Shown piece after piece: positions 1-13,524 of a DNA stretch of 64,000 nucleotides. The notes under the pieces are model-generated. The model made no database searches and was not told the DNA's origin. It saw nothing but the letters and a program-made list of their open reading frames with translations. Made by a program: the position numbers and the translations under genes. The DNA is from Holothuria scabra (lineage: Eukaryota; Echinodermata; Holothuroidea; Aspidochirotida; Holothuriidae), in the NCBI GenBank assembly GCA_037179385.1, contig CM074179.1, positions 8,060,001 to 8,124,000 of the forward strand. Direction: 5' to 3'. Numbering within the stretch: the stretch's first letter is position 1; each line of letters begins with the position of its first letter.

Positions 1-177
1 GCCCCGTTGTGTTAAATATTTGTAGAAAAGAAGCCCAAAGTATCGGGGCACTACACTTGAAATTCTACCACTAGTCGCGTCCAACCAGGACTGCCTTATC
101 ACCTTTACGGGGCTTTGAAATGCTGCCCCTCCCCATCGTGCGGACCCTGGCGTAACCCATGGCTTGTTGGACTCAAC

Positions 178-1466
178 AACAGCACTGAATATGTAACAGA
201 GTCATTACTATCTCTTTATGTTCGAACAGATATGGAGTTTGTCGTTATGGATAATATAACTAATTCGAATCATTTTGAATCATTATTTGTGAAAATTAAA
301 ACGGCGGTTTGTAAAACAATTATTACTGGAGTTATTTACCGACCTCCAAGGGAAGATGTTGATGAATTTATTCTTGAATTTAATAGTATTTTAAATACCT
401 TAAATAATAATCGCAGTGTTTGTTTTATTGCAGGGGATTTCAATGTTAATCTACTGTCTGGACAAAAGGCGGACTTACTTAAAAATACATTATTATCATT
501 CTCATTCTATCCTGTAATTGATAAACCCACTAGGGTGACAGAAGTATCGGAAACACTTATTGATAACATATTTACATATATTAATTTCGCAACTAGATCT
601 ACCATCATTAGAACTGATTTATCTGACCATTATCCCATTGCTATTATTTGTGAACATTTAAGTCCGTGTAGAAGGAATTTCACTAGGCCTGTTATTTTTA
701 AGCGTGATACTAGTACTTCTAAAATATTGAATATGAAACTGGAATTAGATTCTACTGATTGACATGATATTTTGTGTAACAATAACGCTCAGTCTGCTTT
801 TACTAAATTTAATAATAAACTTTGTGATATTTTCCAAAGAAACTGTCCTATGCGTCAAATTAAGTGTAAGAAAAATTTACAGAAATCACCTTGGATTACC
901 TCTGGTATTTTAAAGTCCATTCGCAAGAAAAATGTATTGTATTGTGCGTATAAGCGAAGCCCCACAGAACAGAATTTACTGCATTATCGCAATTTTAAGA
1001 ACAGATTAACTGCGGTAATTCGAAATGCCAAGAAATCGTATTACTATGAGTACTTTAGTAAAAATAAAAATAACAGTAAGAAGATTTGGTCTGGTATTAA
1101 TGGGATACTGAACAGAGGGGGTGGCAACACTAATGCGACTGGAATCAAGTTGAGAATTTAGATACAAATGATGATTCGAATAACCTGCAAAATTTTGCTA
1201 ATGATTTTAATAATTTCTTCACATCTGTAGGCGAAAATCTAGCTTCTAAAATAGATGTAACGTACTATAACTGCAATTGTTATCTCAATGATATTAGTGT
1301 TTTAGATACCTTTATTTTACACCTAGTGAGTCATGAGGAAGTGGTTAGTACTATATTGAAACTTCAAAGTGGGAAATCCCCAGGGTATGATGGCCTTACC
1401 AATGATATTTTAAAACAGATACATGGCCATATTATTGATCCTCTTACTCATATTTTGAATTTCATA
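178..1466 (+). pseudogene. LINE fossil: endonuclease plus start of RT
   Basis: This is a dead non-LTR retrotransposon ORF2 fragment, probably of the CR1/Jockey group. The APE-type endonuclease half is clear: ESLFVKI, GVIYRPP (about 330), GDFNVNLL (about 435), PTRVT then ETLIDNIF (about 525-570) and the catalytic SDHYPI (about 622). The first half of the endonuclease is missing. An in-frame TGA at 760-762 interrupts the frame, which then resumes without a shift at HDILCNNN. A frameshift follows near 1120-1155, after which NLQNFANDFNNFF and the RT entry block GKSPGYDGLTND (about 1370-1405) can be read in another frame. Similarity ends near HILN at about 1460, so the RT catalytic palm is absent. 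The piece cannot encode an active enzyme. The clade assignment is from motif pattern only. Confidence 0.88.
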
Positions 1467-4043
<2,577 letters not shown>

Positions 4044-4245
4044 CACTCTAAAAACAAGAGAGTGAGATTGAATCTAGTCACTCTCTAACAGAGTGAAAAG
4101 TGTAGAAATTCACTATATTAGAATGTTAGTTCTCCAAGAAGAGTGACATTTACTTTAAAAAGAAAGTGTCAAATTTTTTCAATCTTCTTGGAGTGAAATT
4201 TTTGCTGTTTTGGCTTTTTTGGCGTGAGATTTTTATTTTTAGAGT
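4044..4245. mobile_element. MITE with CACTCTAAAAACA ends
   Basis: The left end CACTCTAAAAACA and right end TATTTTTAGAGT are imperfect inverted repeats. Inside are GAGAGTGA/TCACTCTC and CTCCAAGAAG/CTTCTTGGAG inverted pairs, so the whole ~200 bp can fold back. The ends resemble those of the clean element at 36681-36845. No ORF. The target duplication is not clear (TA follows the right end only). The Tc1/mariner-like placement is inference. Confidence 0.6.
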
Positions 4246-6440
4246 TAGAGCAGAGTATGGGTCAAACTGATGCATGAATGCAGACCTGTGGACTGTCTAG
4301 GATATGCACGACATGGCACCCCATGTTGAGCACCGTGTCCCCATTTACATGTGAACACCCCAAAATAGCATGCATGCCGATGTTTTACCAAAATTAAGAA
4401 GTATCTAAAAGGCGCTTACTGATGAAAACGATTGGTTTCACATCTTTCATGGCTTCGGGTTCAGTGCACATTAAGTACAAAATAGCCAAGTGGTGTCTGA
4501 GTTGACTAACCACGCCAGCCACTAATATTTGACTAATTTGTTTATTTCTTAGTAAAGGACTAAAGGATATCAGTTTTAATCAAACTTAATACTTAATAAT
4601 ATTTTTCAGGGACTTATTCAATTGGGTCAAATATTAGTCCATATTGTTGACTACGTGATTGGTCGATTCAGGCACTGTTACAGACTAATTTGTGTGCAGT
4701 GTTCTGCATGTCTCCACCGGGAGGCCAACCCTCCAACCTCTGGAAAATCCTAGAATGGCACCATCCCTGACTAAGCCTGCTTGCGGGATTTAACCATACA
4801 TCATTACTAATCATTTATGCACACCCTGGCGGCTTTGAAAAATTGAAGAATTCAGAAATTTGCCATTTTTGTGGAACCAGTCTACTGTGTGGTTTTGACA
4901 ACTTATGAAATTCCGAACTTCCAATTTCTCTCCAAAAAGCGCCATATATTGGACATGTTTTGCTTCAAAAGAGCAACATTTTTCGCCCGTGCAAATTGCA
5001 ATTCTTAAGCAGAGATGCTCGCTTATACCTTCAATTTGGTAAACTTATCCGAGCTCTGGAGGTGAGAAAATCCGAAACCAGATCATCAAGTAGCACCAGT
5101 AACTACAGTGCTATTTTTATAAATTTTCTTCATAAAACTCCAAAATTTCTCCTACCCTCTTGTCTTAAAAAATATTCGCCAGAGAGCCTCATTCTGTAGG
5201 CGTTGGAAAACATTATGAAGCAACAACGATGTTTGGTTGCCGCTCAGTCTCAGATATTCCAATAGGATATGTCCTTCAGTAAACCCCATCTTTTCAAATT
5301 TCCTTACAAGAAACTCAGAATCCACACTTTTCTTCAATACAAGCTCCATATTTTCAAATATCTGAAGAAAGAAAATAATTTCAGCGCCCTTGAGCGCCAC
5401 AAGTTACATCCCTAGTACCGTGCTGCTCACACTTAAAATCGTAAAATTTAAATGTCTACCCACCCCTCCCCTTCCCGTAGGAATGTGTAGCTACTCCGCT
5501 GTGGACACCTTACCAGGGCATGAGAAAAAATTTAGGCCAGATGTCTTCTACACTTTGAAAATCAATTCGACGTTCCTACCTGCATGGGTAGAACTACACT
5601 GAGATGCGATAAGCCTGTTTCGGATGTCAATATTTCATTTGAACAAAATTATTAGTCTTATGTGAATACGATGCAAGAATGTCCATAACTTTATCGATCT
5701 CTTCATGACACCTTAAAAACTCCGTAGAAGTCAAACGTACACTAATAACCTGCTTGCTGCTTGTTTCATATTTCTCCCATGCTCATTGTCTGCTCAACCG
5801 TCTAGGGTAGTACAGTACAGTTGTTTGGCCATTTTGGAATTGGAGATAATGCTTACATTCATTTCAGTGATGCAGGAGGGGACGGTGAGGACTCTAATGA
5901 GTGTTTGCGTGTATGGGTAAAAAAATGCTTACTTATCATATTAGCTGTAAATAAAAACTGTTCCCACATTGTCGCAGGTTTTTAACCAGGGAAGGGGACG
6001 AGAAATGTATGCCGGCCGGGGATTTTCTATTTTCTTTGAGAACAGGCTTTAATCTGTACGATAAAATATGTAATCCCTCGGTGATGTACTTGACCTGGCT
6101 TTCAGGAAAGAAATCATTTCAAAATTACTCCAAAGAATTCTTTCTCTCAATATAAACCCCCACATTTTTAAATCTCCTACAACAGAGTCTATCAGAATTT
6201 TTATGCGTTCAATGAAGATCCAATATTTTCAACAATAACCGAAAGTGTTCCTTGAAAACAAGCCAAAAACTTTTCATTACACATTCCATTCGACATCCTT
6301 CGTCTTTATCAGGGCTTGTCTGTTCTGTCCCTGTCAGGGAACTTGGCTCCTGTCGGACAAAGCCTGCTTTGCCATGCAAGGGCTGCATGTACAACATCGC
6401 TGTGTATTAATTTTACCAGGCTGGCGAAGAAGGGGCTATG
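4246..6440. other. no gene seen; unit interior
   Basis: AT-rich sequence with many short runs such as AAATTTTC and AGCGCC, in the style of decayed DNA-transposon interiors. The minus-strand ORF at 5152-5400 (82 aa) is kept in the second copy but has no domain I recognise. I see no promoter, exon or RNA gene that can be supported. Confidence 0.55.
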
Positions 6441-6591
6441 CCAATGTTCCCCAAGGTTCGATGTTCCCGAGAATCTTAGGAACATCCTCACTTCTGGGAA
6501 TATCGAACCTCGTGAATAACGAACCTTGTAATCATCTCCAAGTCATCGAGATATCATGAAAACGGGGAACATCGAACCTTGGGAACACTGG
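6441..6591. mobile_element. foldback MITE, GTTCCCAAGGTTCGATGTTCCC type
   Basis: The left arm starts CCAATGTTCCCCAAGGTTCG and the right arm is its reverse complement with about two differences, giving terminal inverted repeats of ~28 bp. The centre has further degenerate copies of the GGGAAyATCGAACCT motif. The arm is better preserved in copy 2 (44650-44800). I could not identify a target-site duplication. No coding capacity. Confidence 0.65.
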
Positions 6592-8085
6592 ACCCAGGCA
6601 ACACCGGGTAGACCCCTGTGAAGAAGGCTGCTTTCGGTATTAACATGTTATGAAGTCATGATTGCAATGTAATTTTTTTCCAACTTGTAGTATTGTTCTA
6701 CTATTGCTGGACTGTCTTTCTATAACAGGGAAAACTGAATGAAATCACCAAAACTTGTTGGTAAACTAAAACGTGTTTAAAGCAGAAAAATACGAAGAGA
6801 CAAAAACACGTGAGATATTCTTTGTTCTGGAACCCACCCCCGTTCCATGCCATTGTTCCTTGGCATATCAATAAATCCAGTTTTTCCCTCCCGTCATCCT
6901 CACGATAACATGTAGAATAACAACAACCCCTGTCGTCAGTCGACAATGATACTCAATTTTTCTCTTAAGAAAGACAGGTTTTTTGTAATAAAAGAAACCA
7001 GAATTTGCAGGCTAAAAGAACCCTTAATTTTTCATCGAAAATTTTGCCTTCCTTACCATTAAGGAACTCACCGCCTCTGTCAGAGGTTTTGTGTTATTAC
7101 CCCCACCGGTTCCCTGTCGGGGAGCTTGGTCCACTGTCGGTAACTCTGGTCTTACAAGACTGTCTACAAGTCTGTCTACAAGTCTACACTATTTTTACAG
7201 GTACAGAAACGAATCACAAATCTGTCTACCGTTAAGTGATGGTACATGTTCGAGAAAATTCGCATAGTCATATGCTCGGAGATATGGTCAAAATAACTTA
7301 TGCCTCTTAATCCAAATGGTAACCGACATAATCGTTCACTCTACTTAATGAAGATAAAAGCCTTAACAACTAGGACATGGTTTTTTCTTCTGTTGGAAAC
7401 TGTAATGACCTGTGTATGTTTGAATGTGTTTTGCACATTAAAACTCAGTTAAAGAGATTTCTGAAATTTATGGGGATGTTGTAACTTCTTCTCATCAAAT
7501 TAATGACACATTAACCATTGCCCCCGGAAAGCGAAATGATAAAAATTAACCTATTTCATTGCTGAGGGCACCAAAAATGTGACAGCCAACTGCTGTACAA
7601 CGTGAAAGTAAGAAAAATATAAAAAGCTTATGATCAATCTTTATTTTTCTCTCTATCAATTCAACTTGAAAGTGCCTTCTTTCACTAAGTTAATTAAAAG
7701 CTTACAATATCAATGTAGAAGGTTTCAGTATCCAATAATTTGTCTGAAAAGGCGTATTCCCCAAAAGAGAATAGCCTTCAAGTGCAGTGGACAGCACCCT
7801 TAGTTTGGGCCAACCAAAAAGGATATCACAAGGGACTTAAAAAGGGACTTGAGGAGTGTATAACTACTTTGTTCGAAGCTGTCCCAAAGATTACACCATT
7901 TGGGGTTTTAACCAGGTTTGTAGAACGAGTAACCCTTTTTGGGGCACACCCATACAAGAGTTTCAATGGCCCAGGAAGGGTGTCCAGTCCTCTTATCCCT
8001 TGCAAATTTTAAGCCTTTCTTGAGAGCCTAGATGCAAAATGGTGCGCAATTTTTGAGACTGGGAGAACTAATTTTGAACTCGAAG
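6592..8085. other. no gene seen; unit interior
   Basis: No supported gene. The plus-strand ORF at 7740-8012 (90 aa) is broken in the second copy by changes near 46020, which argues against a real protein. A short duplicated GTCTACAAGTCT occurs near 7160-7185. Confidence 0.55.
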
Positions 8086-9594
8086 GTTTAGTTCAGTGGC
8101 GGAGCTGCCATATGGTCATATTATGCCCCCCCCCCCGACGGCCCAAGATCGTCTGCAGGCGCCCTTTTTAGGTTTTTTAAAGTACTTTACTCTTGCACCG
8201 TTATTGGCAAAAGATATAATTTAATAGCGTTGTTTTAAGGCACCGATAACAAAAAAATACTCAAACAGCCACCAGTAAAACGTATCTTCATGCTTTATAC
8301 GCACTAATGAATGTTGTCGCTGTGCCAAGTTAATTCTTTCCACACCAAGCGTGTTTAAAGCTTACAAAATGCACAGACTGACATTAAATTAACCCCCCAG
8401 GCCAATAAAAGATGTTGCAAAGGGCGCAACAATAATTGTAGCGCAAATAGGCCTCTTGCTGCCAGGGATAATTGTTAACATAGACAATAAAAAGTTTATA
8501 AAGATACCAAAATAGCTTCCACAACATTTTTCAAAATCATTTGAAGAGAGCATTCAGATTAAAATAAAATAAAATAAATCTGTTATCAGAGTGATAATGG
8601 TTTAAGAGTTTTAATAAGCAGTTTTCATTTTGTTTTTCTTCAAGTGACCATTCTCATGATAAATGGCAAATGCTGACAATGCACGATAATCCCATGAAAA
8701 TGATTGTTTCTGTACTTTCGTAGTCCCAAAAGCCAGAAAATCGCATCTAATAAACCTAATAGGTGTAGGGTACTATTATTTTTTTTATGAATTCGGTATC
8801 TAGAAGGCCAAGCAGACCTTTTGTCTTGGGCTATTTCTTGCAATGTACTTTATTAATGGCTATTTCAAAAAGGTCACAGGATGTAACTTACGTTACTTAA
8901 TGTTTCTTCGTGTACTTATCTTGATTTCCAGATGCCAAAATTGTACATTTAACGGTGATTAATTTCCAAAACTCCCCCCCCCCCCCGCCGTAAGATTGCT
9001 TGCTATTTAGCTCTAGCAGGTTTGTTTAGTCTTTTTCTTCACAAAGAAGCCCATTATTACATTAAAATCTTAAATCTACACCTGACAATAACACAAAATG
9101 TAATTACCGCCTTCATACTAGAATGTGAAAGAGAGGGATAGAAACATGGGCGTCCGCAGGTTGGGGCGGGGGACTTGTGGTCCCTTGAAAAATAAAAACC
9201 TGAAAAACGAAGGAAACAAAGAAAAGACGAAGAAAAAATTAGCATCAACAATTTTTTAACAGTTCACTCAGTGTTCCCCTGTTTATATGCCGTAAACAGG
9301 CTTTAGAAATACCATTTCCAGCGATCTTAGTGGAATTTTGTACCTCCCCCTTCCCCCACCCGATTGATCTTCTGCGGAGGCCCATGGATAGAAAATTTAA
9401 ACATGTTTTAATAGAAAACTTGCTGAAGAGAAATGGCAAAGTGTCTTCTACCAGGTGCGGAAAATCAAATGGAAGTCTGAAATGCCATGGCTTCGATCGT
9501 GCTAAGGCTCAGGGTATTCACTCCTTCGAAGCGCCCCTGTAGACCATTTTCGCCCCCTCTGACCAAAATCCCTAGCTCCGCCACTGGTTTAGTT
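8086..9594. mobile_element. non-autonomous hAT element with 8-bp TSD
   Basis: The element runs 8094-9586. Its ends are CAGTGGCGGAGCT and the exact reverse complement AGCTCCGCCACTG, and it is flanked on both sides by the perfect 8-bp target duplication GTTTAGTT (8086-8093 and 9587-9594). These ends and an 8-bp duplication are diagnostic of the hAT superfamily. It has no transposase ORF, so it must have been moved in trans. It contains the nested element at 9145-9386. The same insertion occurs in the second unit copy, so it predates the duplication. Confidence 0.9.
9137..9394. mobile_element. nested hAT MITE with 8-bp TSD
   Basis: This 242-bp element (9145-9386) has ends CATGGGCGTCCGCAG and, inverted, CTGCGGAGGCCCATG (one mismatch). 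It is flanked by the perfect 8-bp repeat GATAGAAA at 9137-9144 and 9387-9394. It lies inside the 8094-9586 hAT element and is therefore younger. No ORF of its own. Confidence 0.88.
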
Positions 9595-10260
9595 GTGGTG
9601 TTTTGGTGTAATATTTTTTTATTCTTTAATGCAAAACGTTTTTTACTCCCACATTCCCCACTCCTAGTGGTTACAGGTCTGGTGACTTAGTGAGAAATCT
9701 TGATGAATAGCTGTGTAGAGAAGTATCGTACTTTACAACTTCGCTTTTTCACTTCTTGGTGTTTCACCTATCAGCGAAGCCCTGCATATGGTTCCATAGG
9801 AAATTCTCTTCAAAGTAATAAGACAAATGTCATCAACCACGTGTTGGAAATTTTATTCGTGGCGAAGATATTTTTGTACAGATACTATATATGATCAGAT
9901 TGACTATTCGGAGTCAAAACACATCTTTTTTATCTGTTTATTACGGATGCATATTTCTCCCAAGCTGTTCTTGGCCACCAACACTTTTGAAACGCCAATT
10001 TTACACATGTGCACCACGAGGGAGATTGTCCTTACAAATAGGGTATGTCTTTTGATCCAATCCAATCAACTATAGCATGCAGCCGACCTCAGTAGTGTCT
10101 TAAGGTTTTTCTTTTGTTTAATTTAAGATATGCATGATGATGCAAGCTGCACAGGTTTATAGGATCATTACTTTATCATCACTGGTTACGGACACTATAT
10201 ATAAGTCGAGGTTGCTTATGTGGACAAAATTTATACCTTGAAGGCTTGACAGCCAAGACC
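9595..10260. other. no gene seen
   Basis: No gene supported. Overlapping plus-strand ORFs at 9700-9894 and 9827-10075 are conserved in the second copy only because the whole unit is. They show no start context, domain or splice structure that I recognise. Confidence 0.5.
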
Positions 10261-10560
10261 TGCGGGGTCTTCGGTCGTGGAATGGCAGAGTGGTCTTTTC
10301 CAGTGACTGAGCCATAATGTGATTCACATGATCATTGGTTCAAATCCCGTGGGGATGTTCATGCAGGGGTTTCTCAGGGTATCCTGTCTTTCACTGGCAA
10401 CCCACTTGGCATTATGTTTGCCACTAAAATCAGTTGCCCACTTGACGAGGTTGTCGGACAAGAGCACCGTCGGGTGGTGCAGTTAACTAGTAGTCCACTT
10501 TTTCCTCCAGGCTTGTTTTGGTCTAGCCATCCAGTGAAAATTATGGGGCGGAAGTAAGTT
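10261..10560 (+). repeat. tRNA-promoter SINE-like segment
   Basis: An A-box-like TGGCAGAGTGG (10283-10293) is followed about 54 bp later by a B-box GGTTCAAATCC (10337-10347). A short hairpin TGTGATTCACA lies between them, like the long variable arm of a Ser- or Leu-type tRNA. The cloverleaf is degenerate, so this is a SINE head or a tRNA pseudogene rather than a working tRNA. The extent of the body downstream is uncertain. Copy 2 lacks 15 bp just upstream of the A box. Confidence 0.5.
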
Positions 10561-13107
10561 AAATTCCTCAACACTCGGTTAAAAACCACTCTTTCATTTC
10601 TTGATTAAATTTTCCTCAATTCCTTTCCATTTTCTTTGCGGAAAATTGCGTATGCTAGAGTGCCCCAAATTGCGTTTTACAATTATCTTTTGAAATTGCA
10701 AACTTTTATTAAGGAGACACCACCCATCCGCCTGGCTAGCGATACCACTTCAGACCCTCTTCTGGAAAACCCTTGATCCGCCACTTCGATATGCTGTTTA
10801 AATTCTCCTAACACCCGTTAAAAATCCCGCCAAAGTGAACTTTTCAACACAATTTTCCCTTGGCACCCTCGCGTTCTTTAGCGTCGGAGCAGTTGACTTT
10901 ACAACCTTTCGTATTGGGATTTGTTCCTTTTGTTTATGCTTTCTGCTTCTGTATGGTGGTAAACCAGGGATGTTATAGCTCCCTGGTAAAACATACTAGA
11001 ATAAAGAGCTTATCTGGCTAGATGTGCCAAAATTGTTTTGTTCACTCCACCTTTGACACGTACTGCAGTCCTTAATGGAAAATTGCTTTAATTACTACTC
11101 GCCTCTTTTGTCAGTTTATATCAGTTGATGTGTAATTTAGACCTATAATCTCGTGGATAGGGTGGAAAAGATACATAGATACTGTAGCTAGCGAAACTTG
11201 CGTGACTCGATCTGACCCCAGTAACAATTTCAACCCCAGAGAGTTAGTTGATGGATAGTGCAGTGAATGGTACAGAAAAGTCCTCCAATATGGTTGCAAA
11301 ATATGCAGACTGAACTCATAATAGGATACAAATGGATGTTACCAGGACGGGCACTATGGATGGAAGATCCTTTCTTTTTCAGTTTTAAAGAATTAGAAAG
11401 GGGAGAAAAGGAAATTATGCTTATGGATACGTGGTGGTTGGAAACATTTTACAAAGTGAAGCTAGGGTCACCCCACCCCTTTGGTCCCTCCTTATAAAAA
11501 CAGCGATTCGCACTAATAATTAAAACAGTAATCCACCGACCAACTTTGGGAGATACATCCACGCCAATAAATAACGCACACTCGTGTGTAAATGCTTACG
11601 TCCTCATGCATTGACCCTTGCTCGGAGGAGCGAGGGGCAATGCACCCGCTTCTTAACCTCGTTCGTTTGCCAAGGTCGACGTTCGGCAGGCGGTGGGGTC
11701 CGCTTGTCTCGGTGCGGGGTGGTCAGGTGATAGTTAACCTGTAAATGTTTAATAAGCTGTACATAATGTTGTGTAAATAGCTCGAGTGTGGGATGTCGGG
11801 AGGGGATTAGGGTGTGGGGTCGGGAGGGGATTGGCATGTGGGTGGTGTACATGTATGCCGCGAAGTTTCGTTTCCCAGCCCTTGTAAATCGGTATGTAAA
11901 TAGTTAATAGTTCTGTTCTTGTTCTGACCATAAATTTGTGTTTGATTTAGCAGTTTGTAGGCCTAAATAGTTTTTCCGTTTATGTTTCTGCCCGGTCCGG
12001 TTTCAGTTGTTTTTGTCCGTATGTGCCTTGTTTTGGTTCTAGTTTTTGTTTCTCCGTGCCCCTTTCTGTGTACGTAAAAGAACTCTTGCTCGAGCGGTAT
12101 CCTCCACTTTATGTACTTTCCATGTTCAAGGATGTGCAATGTGACTCCAGGGGCAGGTAGGAAGTAATATCCCTTTGAAGATTGGTGCCGCCTTGAGTGG
12201 AGGAAATTTTTCGATTCCGTCGGCAGCCTAAATCCGTAGGATAACATATTATCGCAATCGCTGGTTGCCCAGACAATTATATGCATGATTTTGCTCATAG
12301 AAAGGGCGACTCTTTCGACACAGGAGCCATTCTTCTATTAAAATAGAACTATTCCCTCATTTTTGTCATTTCCCTCATTTTTGTCATAAAAGTTTATTTT
12401 TTGAAGATTCATTCAATAAAACTCGAAATTTCATTTTTTTAACTAGATATGAAACAACCCAAAATTCCACAAGGCTCATCTTTGTCACAACTAAAAGCCT
12501 TGGTCGTGGCATCGGGTCATTGGTCCCCTGTAGGGCATTTGGAACTTTGCTTCCTGCTGTCGGGCAAATCTTGACACCGCTCTTCTGATTAAACTTCTGA
12601 TATTTCAGTCACACACCTCCTTTCCTAGATGAAATAGTTGTATTCTGACCTCCTTGAGGAACTGATATTACGGTAGGGATGGGAGTGGGAGGTAAGTTTT
12701 ACTTCAAGAATGTTTAACTTTAAATGGGGAAAACAAAAAGGGAGCAGCTCTATAACATAATAAAGCAAAACCTCTGTATTTGCATTGAAGTAGACCTATA
12801 TGGAACATTTACTGACCGTCCTTGAGCATGTGCATAAAACTGCCAACAATTTTAAATAGATCAACTGGGGAAAGAGGAGGTAATTTCCTCTTTATAAGTG
12901 TACAAGGATTTAGGTTGTCGGATGTGATGGAAGGTGCAGCAGAAGGTACAGTAGAAACAGTGAAATGGTGGGACTATACTGTGTTTGATACATAACCCAC
13001 TGATCTACTGCATTTGGAGTACTCAAAATGACACAACTTAGACAAACCATTACCTATATAGTAGTCCATAACAGCTCCTCAATCAAACATAGTTGTTGGA
13101 CGTTAAC
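10561..13107. other. no gene seen; unit interior
   Basis: No supported gene. The minus-strand ORF at 11963-12298 (111 aa) is open in both copies with a few changes, but it has no recognisable domain. Part of 10790-10900 (TCCCGCCAA.GTGAACTTTTC) resembles 33830-33900, so an old dispersed repeat is present. Confidence 0.5.
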
Positions 13108-13524
13108 CTGAATTGACTGTTCATTAAGAAAACGAACTTGCATTTTTCAGAACAATTTTCGGGTACCTATTACCTACATCAGTGACTTCCATGAAATGTT
13201 TGAAACAATGAACCCTGATGTTCGAAAAATATTCCAACAAGTTGATAAGGTACTCAGACTAATTCTTGTTACTCCAGCAAGTTAAACTATAGGGGCCTAT
13301 AAGCCAATTTGTCTCCGTGGTGACTCACTTTGGGTAAGTAAGTCTCTACGGGACAGGGCTTGTTTTAGGCTAGTATGACTCACTTTTTATTTTCTGTGGG
13401 CCCTTTAGGAATTACCATGAAGCAATCAAGGCTTAACCATCTGCTGCTGCGCGATGTCCAAAGAAATGTTTTGAGAAATATGCCTGCCCAGTTTTTCAGA
13501 AATGGGCCTTTTTATGGCTTATAA
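13108..13524 (+). pseudogene. hAT transposase C-terminal remnant
   Basis: From 13151 to 13285 one frame reads 44 residues ending in IFQQVDKVLRLILVTPAS and then TAA. This resembles the start of the hAT C-terminal dimerisation domain, where F.eV..LL.L.L..P.S precedes a NASSERSFS block. That block is missing here: about 120 bp of non-matching sequence follow. At 13408-13470 GITMKQSRLNHLLLRDVQRN resembles the later TM.Q.RLN.L.LL.V block of the same domain. The two blocks are in the expected order and strand. No N-terminal zinc finger or catalytic region was found nearby, so this is a fragment. It is preserved in copy 2 with one N-to-D change. Identification is by motif, not alignment. Confidence 0.62.

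Noticed and set aside
6245..6559. 104-aa plus-strand ORF open in both unit copies
   Set aside because: It runs into the foldback MITE at 6441-6591 and has overlapping ORFs in other frames and on the other strand; a repeat artefact.
7740..8012. 90-aa plus-strand ORF
   Set aside because: Disrupted in the second copy near 46020 and without recognisable domain.
11963..12298. 111-aa minus-strand ORF open in both unit copies
   Set aside because: At this level of identity nearly any ORF survives in both copies. There is no domain, codon pattern or splice context to support it.
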